Shown here in pieces: positions 36,303 to 49,100 of a stretch of DNA of 64,000 bases. The position numbers were made by a program, and so were the translations under genes. Source of the stretch: Straminergon stramineum (Eukaryota; Streptophyta; Bryopsida; Hypnales; Calliergonaceae); contig OY987263.1 in assembly GCA_963920665.1 (NCBI GenBank), positions 18,897,430 to 18,961,429 of the forward strand, read 5' to 3'. Position 1 is the stretch's first letter, and every line of letters starts with the position of its first letter. The notes beneath the pieces were generated by a model. That model searched no databases and was not told the origin of the DNA. It saw only the letters and a list, made by a program, of their open reading frames with translations.

Positions 36303-36569
36303 CAGAAAGAGTGTCTAAATGAATAGGAAAAAAATGACAAAAAAATGACCTTCACTTGAAAAATTCAAATTTACTGTCTACTTCTTTCAAGGTTCTAATT
36401 ATTTAAAACAAATTGGGTTCAATTTGTCTTCTTGTTGCCTTTGAAAGAAAACTTAATGAAAGATGTTTTGAGGGGTCCTACACCTCATGTCATATAACTG
36501 TAAAAATGTAAAATAGACACTACATATTATACAAATTTCAAAACTATCTATAATTTCATATTTAAAGCA

Positions 36570-36632
36570 AGGTATAGCATGAGACTAGAATTTCCTATCA
36601 CAAACTATTAGGTGAGGGGTTCAAATCCCATG
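36570..36632 (+). other. tRNA-like / SINE-like Pol III box pair
   Basis: TAGCATGAGACTAG is followed about 30 bases later by GGGGTTCAAATCCC, which resembles a tRNA T-arm (B box). The arms needed for a full tRNA cloverleaf are not evident, so a decayed tRNA-derived SINE is more likely than a tRNA gene. Confidence 0.25.
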
Positions 36633-36986
36633 GCTTGCAAGCAAGTGTCTCATGCAACTCCAATGTGTTTGAGGAGCTTAGACAACCTTCCAAATATCCA
36701 AGTTTATTATTATTTTATTGGTAGTTAGTATTTGATTTTAGAGATGGCTACAAAAGACATGCAAAATTTGACTAAATTGACATGATGTAGGAATTCAATA
36801 AAAATATTTAAAAGTATATATGAGGTGTATATTTTCCTTTAAATACCGAACCTTCTAATATGCACTTTTTGACCCAATATTGCATTTAATTTTTCCCTTC
36901 CCTTCTTTGTATAAGTTATTATTGGCACACATTCTAGAAAGGACAATTGCTATAAAACTAACTATATTCATTCTCAAGCATCTTAA

Positions 36987-37902
36987 CCCCTATAGGACCA
37001 AGGCCATTCTTCTATCAAAAACCACTCAAATTGCCATTTTTGTTGCATTCATCTAAGAAAACAAAAAAATATGTTTTTTAGAATCTAACCATTTGATTTT
37101 GTGCTTTACTTGTTTAAGACCAAGTAGTAAAAATTTCATGAAGTTTGATTGAAGAGATTGGAAGATATTAAAATTCACTAAAGTTGAAAAAAAGAAGCTT
37201 TTTTGAACACTGGCTTGTAATTTCAAATGACTTTGACTACCTTTTGTTGAATTCTTTTGAACTATAAACCTTTAATTTAAAAAAATTTGTGTTGAAGAAT
37301 TGAGTGAAAATTCTAGGATTTAAAAAAATAAAAATAAAATAAAAATCTTGATTTTCATTCTTTAAAAAATTGTTAAGTAGAAATAGGTCCAAGATTATAA
37401 GTAAAACTAAATTGTTAATAGCTCTAAGATGGGATTGAAATACAATAATTCCAATGATGAGATTGTTCTAGCAGCAAACTTTACCTTATCAAACAATTTT
37501 TTTGAAAAATTGTGAAAATTGCATTTAGAAATAAATCTTATAAGTTATTTTTTCAAGAAGATGCTTATATTGCCTGAAAACAAGATTGCTTGTAACTTTC
37601 ACATCACTAATCCAAATAGAATGAATTAAATCTTCACATGTAGACAAAAATATATTCTATAGGAAAAATAAAACAAAACTTTAATTTCAAATTTTTGGAG
37701 ATTTAATTTTCTACCTACTGAGTTGAAATTTGGGCTTATTGTGGTATAACTTTTCCTCCTAGGCATCGATTGAAATAAAATTACATTCCCACAAAGCTAA
37801 TAAGTTTTTCTACATTATGAGAAAGTTTCACTAAAAATTGAGGTTACAAGATGCTCAAAATCAATTTTGTCTCCCAAAGGAATAATGCTAGTCTTTTAAG
37901 GG
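36987..37902. mobile_element. TTAA-flanked TIR element, copy 4 (916 bp)
   Basis: TTAA at 36983-36986 and 37903-37906 flank ends CCCCTATAGGACCAAGG and (reverse-complemented right end) CCCTTAAAAGACTAGC. The interior matches 13650-14525. No transposase ORF is seen. Confidence 0.7.
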
Positions 37903-38390
37903 TTAAAAAGTAAAGAAGTATGTTTGTAATAAGCATTTTAGGGAAATTAAATTGCTTTAGTAGAGATGGAGCTTTTGTAATACAAAGCTTCTAAAATAGT
38001 GTCATGCATCTCTAAATATATGATCTTACATGTACAACAATTTGAGAATTTTTAACTATGATGGCTCACAAACTCTTAGAAGGGTGTGGTAGGGAGCAGC
38101 AACTATCTAAACCTTTCATGTAATAGACTTTCTAATTTGCACCACAAATTACTAATTTTAAGCAATGCCTTTGCAACCTAATCGACCATGAATTGACACC
38201 AAAATTTGACAATTTTGACAATGAGCCTTTGGGCTCATGCACCACTCATCTAACCCAAAATCATGTAGACCCCTCAAACCAACAAGTTTATAAAGGATTC
38301 AATGAACCTTGCAAATAAAAGGCAAGTATAAACTCTAAGAGAAGTGTAGTCTAGAATTTTTACAATAGACCAGCTACTACTAAAATAGTC

Positions 38391-38915
38391 ACCATTGCCT
38401 CAATTTTCCTTCAAACATCTTGAGATCAAGCTTGTTGAAAGACTAACTTGGGCTTGCATCCAACAATCAAATTTCAGCTTCAAAATCATCAAGAGCCTCT
38501 TGATATTATTCTATGAAGTCATCGCTCCCAATCTAAATGGAGGAAGACCCTCCTCCACAAAAATGGTCACCATTGCTTCAATTTTCGTCCAAATGGACTA
38601 AGACCAAGCCTATTGAAAGCTTGATTTGACCTTGCACCCTTTCACCTAATTTAAACCTAACATTTATTATGATACTCTTGTCATCTTCTTCCTCAAAGTT
38701 GTTGCTCCCAATCTAAGTGATCCCAAACCCTCTTCCACAAAAACCACCACCACCTCAATTTTCTTGCAAATGGCCTAAGACCAAATTATTAGAAGCCTCA
38801 CTTGACCTTGCACCTGCTCACTAAATTTCAGCCCAAAATTCATTGCAATGGTCCCGACGTCCTTCTTCAAGGTTGTTGCTTCCATCCTCACCTCCAAAAG
38901 CTACTCTAATCTTTA
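38391..38915. repeat. Tandem triplicate, period about 179 bp
   Basis: Three diverged copies begin ACCATTGCCTC, ACCATTGCTTC and ACCACCTC at 38391, 38569 and 38749. Each contains TCAATTTTC-T-CAAA and GCTCCCAATCTAA-type blocks. The 68-codon ORF at 38395-38601 is a by-product. Confidence 0.6.
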
Positions 38916-41197
38916 ATCCAAATCTTTCCATAAATAAATGGGAAACCTACTCAACAAATTTGCAATGTAATCCCCCTCACTTAACTTCCATAGATCTCTA
39001 AGAATTTTAGAGATTCATAATCTTTTACCTTCAAAGGAGGAGAGACAAGCTAACTTAATGAGAACATAATAAAAACAAGTGACTAAGAGAGAAGAGAACC
39101 CTAATTTCCTACTCTAAAACCCCATTAATCTTCTAACCTTCATCCATGTATTTCATCCCTATCCAAAATTATTGGAATTTTTACTAATTTATTGTTTTTT
39201 TCCTATTGTAGACTATCTACTACTCTATTAGTGTTATAGTATTTGTTCTCATTCCACTAATGAGTTGGTATTTTGTGTTTGCATTTTTATTTTTGGTTCA
39301 TTTCTAATAAAATTTCCTACATGTAGTATTTTGTTTTCAAATTCTCCCCCTTTAACCATTTTCCTAATTTACCTAATTTTCCAATTCTTATTTATAGTCC
39401 TTTTCATTAAAAACTCCCAATTTGTCCCTAAATTTTTTTCATCATTCTCTATTAATTGAAATTTCCAAATTTCACAACAATATTCCAAAGTTTCCATTGC
39501 TATCTAATGAGAAACTCATTAATTCATAGTTATGGATTAATCTTTCTTACTAATAATTCCTAACTCACAATGTCATTCAAATTGTTAAAATTTTCCTAAG
39601 TCTAAATTGTGAGCCAATGTGGTGGCTCACAAACAAATGTGATAGAATTGCATCATTGTACAAACCAAAAAAATGTAGTTGTAGGTTGGTATATTTGCCA
39701 AAGTTGGATTTTATTTGGGCATTGAGCATTCTTTTGCTTCCATGCATTCCTACTTTAGTATATCACAAAAGAAATTGTTCAAGTCTGTAGTCATAACAAA
39801 GATTAGAGATAGTTGAATTTTTTGTATTCGTAAGACTAACTAGATTTCTATATTGACTATTTTAAAGAGGCTTTTGCTTGAACATTGAAACTTTCCCATC
39901 AAAATGCATTGCAACCATTTTATATCGCTACATGTAAGAGTTTGAAAGAGCACCTTGCAGTTAATGCAAAACATTTGTTTCACTTGATTGATCTACTATT
40001 CAATGAAGAACCTTGTCTTGTTTGCTCAAAGTCCAAACATATATTTATGTGACTTTATCAAGGTGTTTTGATTAATAACATAGACATCCACTAAAATTCT
40101 AAATCCAAAAATTGTAGACCAGTGAAACTAAGTTTGAAATTGTCAAAACTATGTTTTTAGAAGTTGGAAGGCATACTTGAGAGGGAGTGGGATCTATCTA
40201 GATATATGTTTAGCTATGGGGAACAAATTTGTATCAACAATATGGGCAATCAATATGCATTTCAAAAGCATAATAAAAGCTATAGAAATTATTCACTCCC
40301 TTCGTTGTTGAGATTTTGTATTCTATTGAAAATGGTTGTGTTTTTCCAAGGTGTCTTTTGAAATAAAATAAATTGCAAACCCTCTTAACCAAACATCTAC
40401 TTTTGGTTTTATTGTGCTTTACTACAAATACTACATGATGTGGACTTTTCGAGACCATGATGTTATTGATGATTACAAGTTAGTGAAGATCCAACGGGAG
40501 CAATTAAAATAATATGGATGTGGGATTTCTTAATTTAGTGGCATGTTTTCATGTATTAGTTTTGTAGTGAGTAGTGGACAAGTATTGTGGTTTTGTTGCA
40601 ATTTCATCATACAACGATTGCAAGTACTCTAATTCAATAGAATCTACCATATTTGATTACAATCAATATATTTGAAATACCTTAATTAGAATATATTTGT
40701 AATTGGTGTATTGAAAGCTTTCTTGGAGTATGAAAAGATTTTTATGAATATTGATTGTAAGTTCTAGCAAAAATCTTATTTTTTAATATTATAGATTCTA
40801 TGGTTACTTAATACACAACAATATCACATATGAATTAGAAACTAAGGGGTTGGATAGTAATTAGATGCTTTTATCATTCATTCACACGTGACATATAACA
40901 TTATGGTCATGTAAAAAATGTGAATGTTTAGACTATAGTATATGAAACAATGGAGAATGTAATTCAAATTTAACTCCATTTGAACCAAATTTGCAATACA
41001 TATTTTTCTCTAAAACTCAAGGTATTTTGGACTATCAGTCTTCTTGAAGAGATGTTGAGATTAGAAAATTAGGATTGCAATAGACAACCTAGTAGAAATT
41101 CCAAAAAAATTCACAAGTAATTTTTTGAAACATCTTTTTGCTAATTTTGTAAATGATTTACTTTGAAAGAAAATTGAAAATATGGTCATGAAAATTT

Positions 41198-41270
<73 letters not shown>
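41198..41270. repeat. Compound microsatellite (AC)n(AT)n
   Basis: An uninterrupted AC run of about 25 bases passes into an AT run of about 48 bases. Confidence 0.95.
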
Positions 41271-41273
<3 letters not shown>

Positions 41274-42116
41274 TATGACTTCAGCTTCAACTTTCAATAG
41301 GCATAACATCTTGGCTTTTGTAGCATTTAGAGATTAATCCTTGAAAGGCCCTTGGGGTCCTTCTATATGACCCGTATTTAGCTTCATAATTCTTCAACTG
41401 TGGTTTAATAGATGAGTTATGAAACATTTTTATTTACATACTATCATGATCATAATTTACTTTGTACTGAAAAGTATTTGGTCAATTTCCTTGATCAAAT
41501 ACCACCAAATACATAATATACTACACAACCGCAAAGGGCTTTCAAGCCCTTCTAGGATGAAAGCATTAACTAAATTTTTTCAAGCTCTTTTCAATCTTTT
41601 GAAAATATTGGAGAGTTTTTATAGTGTAGCAAAAAAATGCTAGCATGGATAAATTGTTTATATTCTATCCTCATGAGAACCAAATTAATTCCGAATTGTT
41701 TGAACTAATAATGATAAGATCAATTTTCATTCTCAAACGAAATAACAATAATTCAAGTACAATCATTTTTTCCATTATTATTGTATATAAATTTCCTTAA
41801 TAAATATTAGTTGGATGAAGTAAACTTTTCAAAACATTTATCACCTTCCTAGGAAAATTCCATAAAACACTTATATTATTTGTTGCATTTTTTCAACTTT
41901 GGCATTCAATATTAGTTCTACTACTACTATGTTTGAGTCCTAAATATTGTCTTGGTTGGCCAAGAAATCACCACTACTAATTTCTAGTCTGATTCACTAT
42001 TGCATCAATATATGTATGTTTCTAGTAGAATAATTGAAGTATCATGAAGTCTATTAAGAAAATAATAAAAGTTACACTTTTGTTTCAAAAAATTGTTGTT
42101 ATTGGAGGTCTTTTAA

Positions 42117-43215
42117 CCCCTGAAGGATTTTGACTATGTTTTCATAAAAATGCTCTAAAACTACCATTTCTAGTATAAGTACCAAATTTCAGGAAAAAAA
42201 ACACTTTTTGGATACATGTAACCATAAGATCTTGTAGTACATTGGTTTAAGAAGATGTGGAAAAAATTTTAGAAATCTCCACGTAGATTGCAAGATGTTA
42301 GTGTTTGAATTGACAAAAAGCCTTATTGGTGTGCGTTTACAAGGTCACACTTGCATGAAAAATGACCCAAAGGGTGGTGCCTCTTTGGATTCATTCTTCA
42401 AGGCAAGTTGAATACATGCTTGAAAATTTTTACATCATTTGGGATTGTACAACATATAGGAAAAAAATAATAAGTAGAAAATGAATCAAAATACTAAATT
42501 GTTAAGAATTTTGTTATGGAATTGAAAAATGCCAATCCCAATAATTGTAATGTTTTACTAAACAATCTTCATCCTAGGATTAATTTTTTGCAAAAAATAT
42601 TGAAAATGGAGTACAACAAAGGACTTCAAAGTTTATTTTAGAGTACAAGAACTCCATAACTCCATAACTACTCACAAATAAAAACTCCTCATAACTTTCA
42701 TCTCATTAATCAAAATGGAATGATTCAAAACTTCCCATGTAAATATAAATCTAGAAAACCAATTTCAAATTTTTGTTTATGAAAAAGGTGATTTTCTAAG
42801 AATTTTTTGAGCTACCCAGGTTATTTGCTGAACAATGAAAATTACATATGATGTAATAACTTTTTATCCATGCAGTCAAAAGTTATGGAAATTGTTGAAC
42901 ATTAGAGGAGTTTTGGGGTTTTTGGAGGGTTGTTTTGGGCTTGTTCCCGATGCTATTCCCCCAACAATCCGAAAACGGCCATTGCCAAATTTTTAAAAAA
43001 AAATTTAAAATGTAAAAGAAAATTTCAAAAAAAATATCAAATTTATTTTTTTTCAAAAAAACCCAAAGTGACATGGCAATCGTTGTGCCATGTTAGGTAG
43101 TCATCCAAGGTCTAGGAACCCAAGGGAACACGCAACCCTCCACACACACCAAAACTCCTCCAATGCCTTGAAGAATCACCATGTTGCCAAAAAATGCCCT
43201 TTGGTCATTTAGGAG
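42117..43215. mobile_element. TTAA-flanked TIR element, copy 5 (1.1 kb)
   Basis: TTAA at 42113-42116 and 43216-43219 flank ends CCCCTGAAGGATTTTGAC and (reverse-complemented right end) CTCCTAAATGACCAAAGG. It is the inverted counterpart of 3226-4173; both contain GACTTCAAAGTTTATTTTAG-like and AAATTTGAAATTGG blocks. No transposase ORF is seen. Confidence 0.72.
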
Positions 43216-43219
43216 TTAA

Positions 43220-46131
43220 TACAAGTGTAGAAGAGAGAAGGAATATAATTTATAGAAATTGTCCTATACAAATATAAGTAAAGGAATCAAGATTTTTGAG
43301 TATAAGCCCTTGATTCTATAGAAAGAGTATTCCAAAGTATTGTACATACACCTTAGGAATTTGAAGTGTGACACATATTTGTAATTCTACATTCTAAATT
43401 ATGCAAATTTCATGTTCAATCGAGTACAATTCAAAAACAATACATGATGACCTATTGGATAAGAAAGTAGTATAAGTGTTTCTTGCAATAGTTCATTGGG
43501 TAGTAAATGACTAAGCATTTCAGTGTGAATATCTAACTACAAATAAAATCATTTCTATCTTGATTTAAAAAATGTAAACAATAAGTCATGATCTTAAAGA
43601 ATTAAAGAGTTTGGGTGTATCAACAAATAGAGCTACAATTTTGTATCAAGCTCCATTTTCATACTCCATAAATATTTGATAGACTTATGAAAAAATTACC
43701 TTCCACATCCACTATTTATATTTGAAATTGTACATATATCAAAAATGTCAAACATAGTTAGTGTTTGCATAAATAGCCACAACTACTAGAAGGTCTTCTA
43801 TTCTTTTCAACTCATACCATATTCATAGTCCCTCACCATCTTCAAGAATTTCCCTCCTAGAATGTCTTACCTCACACATATAAGGCATGTACGTGGTGTG
43901 TCAAACCACAATCACTAAAAAAATCTTTTGTTGTTGATTAAACCTGTAATTTTTTATCAAATAAATTATACATCTATTTTTTTGTAGTTTTATCTTATAA
44001 GAATTGTATAATTCATTTAATATTGTACAAAATAAATTCATTAGTAATATTATACAAATTGAATATTTTGAAAAAATTATTGATAATTCAAAAATATTAA
44101 CCATGAATATCAATGAAATAAATAAATAAAATATTTGAAGTATGATTCTTTATGCAAACAACCTACATTGAGGATTTAAAACCATTTTTAAAAAAATTAT
44201 AAAAATAAAAAATTATTTTTCCTTTTTCCTTTATTAATCCAAGTTCATGCTTGAAAAGCATTATTACAAAAAGTTATTAATATATAATGTATTCTCAATT
44301 ATCATTTTTAAAAATGTGTTAATGTTTTATGAAAATTGGAAGAAAAAAAATGAAATGCATCTAAATTAAAATCTCTAGAATTCTAAAAAAATGAACTCAT
44401 TGGATTTGATATTATTATATTCATGATTTTCATTGATTATACATTTTCTACCTTTTGAAAAATAAAAAAGAGAATTGCATTAAATAATTCATGAGGTCAA
44501 AAAAGTTTTTCTGGTTTTTTCATTGATTATATTATTAAATATATTATTTAACTTAGTTATGGTTATTGAAATAATTGGTGAATATACAGCATCATAATGC
44601 TTTGCACAACATAAAGGTGGATGGCAAGTTCGGTACATCTTTGGCAAAAACAATTTGAAATTAAGTTTAACAAAAGCTTAAAATATACTTATTTTATAAG
44701 GCATTCTTATCCATATTAAAAAAATTTGAAGAAAGAATCACAAAAAATTTTACATTTGTTTTGTTGGAATTCTTTTCCACCAACCGTATTGTCCATCTAA
44801 AGTGTTTTTTCTCTATACCATAGACTTTAAAAATGAAACCAGTGGTATCATTATTATCATCTTTTCATTAGCAATAAATGCTTAAGAAAAAATTTACTTT
44901 TGTTGTTGAAGGTTGATATATATGAAAAGTGAATATTGATTAAAGCACCATTTCATAACTGTCAAATTAAAAGATTCCATAAATATAGTTAACATGAATG
45001 TTAAATAGTATATTGTAACAATATTTTACAGATATTAATATTTAAATCATATTATAATAAATTAAAATATTTTTATAATATTTTATCATGAAGTATTCAT
45101 ACATAATATTTTATATATTATAAAACTTTTATTTATCAATTTTACAATTTATGTCCAATACTTTCTGTTCCATCAAATGTAGATGTTAATTTTATAATTT
45201 TTAAAAATAAATTTAGAATTAAACCATTTGCAAAAACCATTACCATTTTTTACAAGATCAATATAGATTTGTGTTGAAGTGAAGAGCAATAAATATCAAA
45301 CTTGTAGCATTTCAAAACTTGTTTGACAAATCATCAAAATATAGAACACTCAAAATAATCTCAAAGTGAGACTTTTCATGATAACAAATATTTTGGATAT
45401 GATTTTCATTTGAGTTCATAGTAGCAATTAGTTTTTGGATCATAATAGCAATCTAATGTAGGATCATATAGTAAATCCAAATCATCAGGAGATCGTTTAT
45501 TATTTGTTATGAAACATGTATCTATTTCATAATATAATCAAAAATTCAAAAGTTAAATAAAATTATTAGATTTTTATTTAATTATTTGGATTAATTATAG
45601 ATAATTATACCATATTTTTTGAAACTAGATTTTAAATAATAAAATAGATTAGAATGCAAGCAACTATCAAACCATTATCAAAATAAAGATTATTATATAA
45701 ATTTTTATTAAATTATAAAAATTGGAAATGAAGTGAAAAATATTGTTTGAAGATTTTAAAGTCACATTATGTATACCTCTGTATTGTGAAGTGTAGTTGG
45801 AAATTTTGACTTGTTTTGAATCTTCTTGGTTATTTGTCACTGTCAAAAGTGATTATTTTCGGATTCCATGCATTCCAAAGATGAAGATAAATTTATTTTA
45901 TGTGAAATATCTTTATCAAATGTCGGAGTTTCTATATTCCTAAATAAAAAATAATTTAAGTTCATGTGTCTATTGACAGGTATATAATATAAAAGCTACT
46001 ACATAGATTGTTTATAAGAGCTTGAATATTTGTATTAAAATTTCTTCACATACTATATACACATCACTACATTACAAATTGTGTATGATATATTGCTATA
46101 GATAGACTATATAGTTTAAAACTAATCAAGA
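43220..46131. other. Very AT-rich spacer downstream of the CFAP20DC-like gene
   Basis: An isolated terminus of the TTGCAAGAAACACTT family lies near 43475-43490. Nothing else is recognised. The 3' UTR of the minus-strand gene probably occupies the right edge. Confidence 0.4.
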
Positions 46132-49100
46132 CTATAATATTTTTAATTGTAATTGTTCTATATTTGCAAATGATTTCAGACCTTCATTGTAATTATAATG
46201 AGTGGTGTTACTAGATTCATAAGAATCATGGTGATTACAATATTTATTTGAAAAACTAGAAAAATGATCAAGTAAACTTGTTTTAAATTTTTTATCCTGT
46301 AAAAAAACATTACATTTTCTATCATTCAATGAATATGTTTATCATTTATATGAATACAAATATTTAATTATATATATGTTTATAGTTTCAATTGTGCTCT
46401 ACTTAAATTGACTCCTTACTTGATCTCGAAATGCTTCAAATACTTCCAATGTGCTTTTAGAGTTCATCTCTAATATTTTATCTATCACAAAATTTTGATA
46501 TAATTTAAAGAAATATCATATTTTTGATAAAAAATATTCTATCTTTATTATAGTTTCATTGACTAACTTCAAATTGACTTGAAAATGGAATATCATTTAT
46601 ATATTATGTTGAAAATATTTGATATTGTGTATTATTAAAAAGTATATTATTGAAAATTCCATGATCTATTACAACATTTTCAACAACTTGGTTATTCATA
46701 ACATCACGTATGGTTGTACACTTGTATAGTATGTAGGATACCTTCTATATTATTTATTTCTTTTGTATCTTCTATTTTCCAAGAATCACATATAATGGCA
46801 TTGTTATTATTAGGATCATGTGAAAAAGAATCGAAGAGGTTTGAAGTAAGACATCTTTCATCTTCATCTTCATTGTCATTTGATGACCGATTTTTTCTTT
46901 CAAAGCCATGATCTTCATCCACCATCATTCCATCAAATTTTAAATTTTGAAATATGCAATCACTATCATTTTTTAAACCCAAATGCTCGTATTTTGCTCC
47001 TACCAACCTTTGCTTCTCTCCAATGAAATTTTTGATATCACAATGCAATATAGATTCCTCCATATCCTTCATAGATTGGTTTGAATAATCATATTTTAAA
47101 TCATTATTATCAAATTGTTTTTAATCAACTTCAATACTTTGTCCATTACTTTCTGTTACATTTCTCAAATTCATCAAATGTAAACCATTAGTGATAGTTG
47201 AATTAACATCAAATTCATCCTTTGACATTTTTACATCATCTATGTTTTCACAAATTTTATTAAAAATAGAAGGTAGTTTAAAAGGTTTTTCTTCAACTTC
47301 ATCCTCAACATGACTCTTCCAACCACAAGGAGGACTTCCAGGTGGAGAGTCCAAATATCTCATATGTTTATATTCTTTTTTTCTATCACTTTCAATATGA
47401 AAACCTTGTCGTATATTTTTTCCAAGACTCACTTTCAACTCTGATAATTTATACTCTTCAATTTTTTTCTTAAATGAATGTTCTTCATAAAATTCTTTAT
47501 TTTTATTTGTCTCTTTTGTGGAATCATTTAAAACATCACAATCCGTTGGTAATGATTGTGGCATTTGAGTTAATTGATATTCATCATTTGACAAATGCAA
47601 TTGGGTGGTTGTCTTAGGATCATTTGAGGAAATATTTAAAACATCATCCTTGACAATGGAAGTTTGTATTGGAGAGTTTTTAACTTCTACATTTTTTGAG
47701 TTTGATTTATGATTGATATCATTTGTAGTGATCACATTTGAAGGTAGTTGAAAATCATGAGTATTAAATTGAACATTCTCCGATCTTTCTATAAATTCCT
47801 CAATTGTTGGCAATCCTCCTTGATCTAATAGTAATTGTTTCTTTTTAAATTGTAGTGATGTATGGTTTTTATTAAAGGTATTAGCATGTTTCAATAGATT
47901 ACGTAATGTTTGTGCTTTCATTTCATTTTTTTTTTCAACTTTTTCTTCATTTCTTTTTTCCATTTGAATTCTTTTTGATGTAGAAAAAGATAATTCACTT
48001 TGAAATTGTATAGGGTGACCAATCAACTCAACATGTTCACCTTCTTTACAAAAAGTTCTATTGGAATGAGGTTTGTTATCACCAGGAAGGTTTGTATTAA
48101 TTTGTATTGTAGATAATGGTAAGGGGATTCTAGACCCAAATGCTACATGTACCTACATATTGTTAAGTGCAATTTTTTGATATAAAATTACACAAGAAAT
48201 AATTTTGACTTCATTTCATAAATAAACATGTCAATTTTTTTAATAGTTTATTTGATTGCACAAAATTGCACAAAATTTCAAATAGATAAGTTTATAAATA
48301 GTATTATAATATCAAAACAAACTTGACAAATCTTAATACCTAATAGAATTTTTTTTATTATAGAAACAAAACTCATAGTATCTTAAATTGGTCATAGTCT
48401 ATTCTTTTAAAAAACAATTAATTAAAAAAATCTTTGGCTCTTATGTCATAGTATGTTAAATTACAAACTTTTTAAGATCTAAATTTATTTGATCTTTGGA
48501 TTTATTCATGAACTTATGTATATATTTAATACTTTTATATTTTGAATAACTATTTTATCAAAAATTAACAATAATTTAAAAAATCAGTAAATTACCTGTC
48601 GAGATTCTAACTTGTTCTTTTTGACATTTTGAAGCTTCAAATTACTTTCTTGTATATCTAGAGTTGAAAAATCATGTCAAAAAATGAAGATAATAATATT
48701 TTTATTTTTAGAAGATATTACAAATATATAGTTTAATTATAGAAATACATCTATTTAAGAAAATTGCATACCATTGGAAGGGTTGGATAGATTTGATATA
48801 GACATTTTCAAAGTTGCCATATCTATTACTTGAATTGCATTATTTACACCTAATGCAAACATGTGTTCTTGAGGTAAATAATCTTCAGTGCCTGTAACCA
48901 AAGAATTACTAATGCCTCCAAAATCTTTTAATCTATCACACATTGTAAATACTTTTCGAAGCTTGCAAACAGGACCTAAAACTATTGTATCTATTGAACT
49001 GCATAGAAAATTTAAATTTAAATTATAGAATCAAAATCATTGAATTCAAAATACATTGGAATAATATTATAATCATTTATTATGCACTAAATTTTTGTAA

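Larger units (their letters stand above)
37907..42112. other. Gene-free spacer
   Basis: Apart from a tandem repeat (38391-38915) and a microsatellite (41198-41270), I see only chance ORFs of up to 74 codons and no terminal repeats. Confidence 0.4.

Noticed and set aside
36570..36632. Functional tRNA gene
   Set aside because: Only a T-arm-like block is convincing; acceptor and anticodon arms do not pair.
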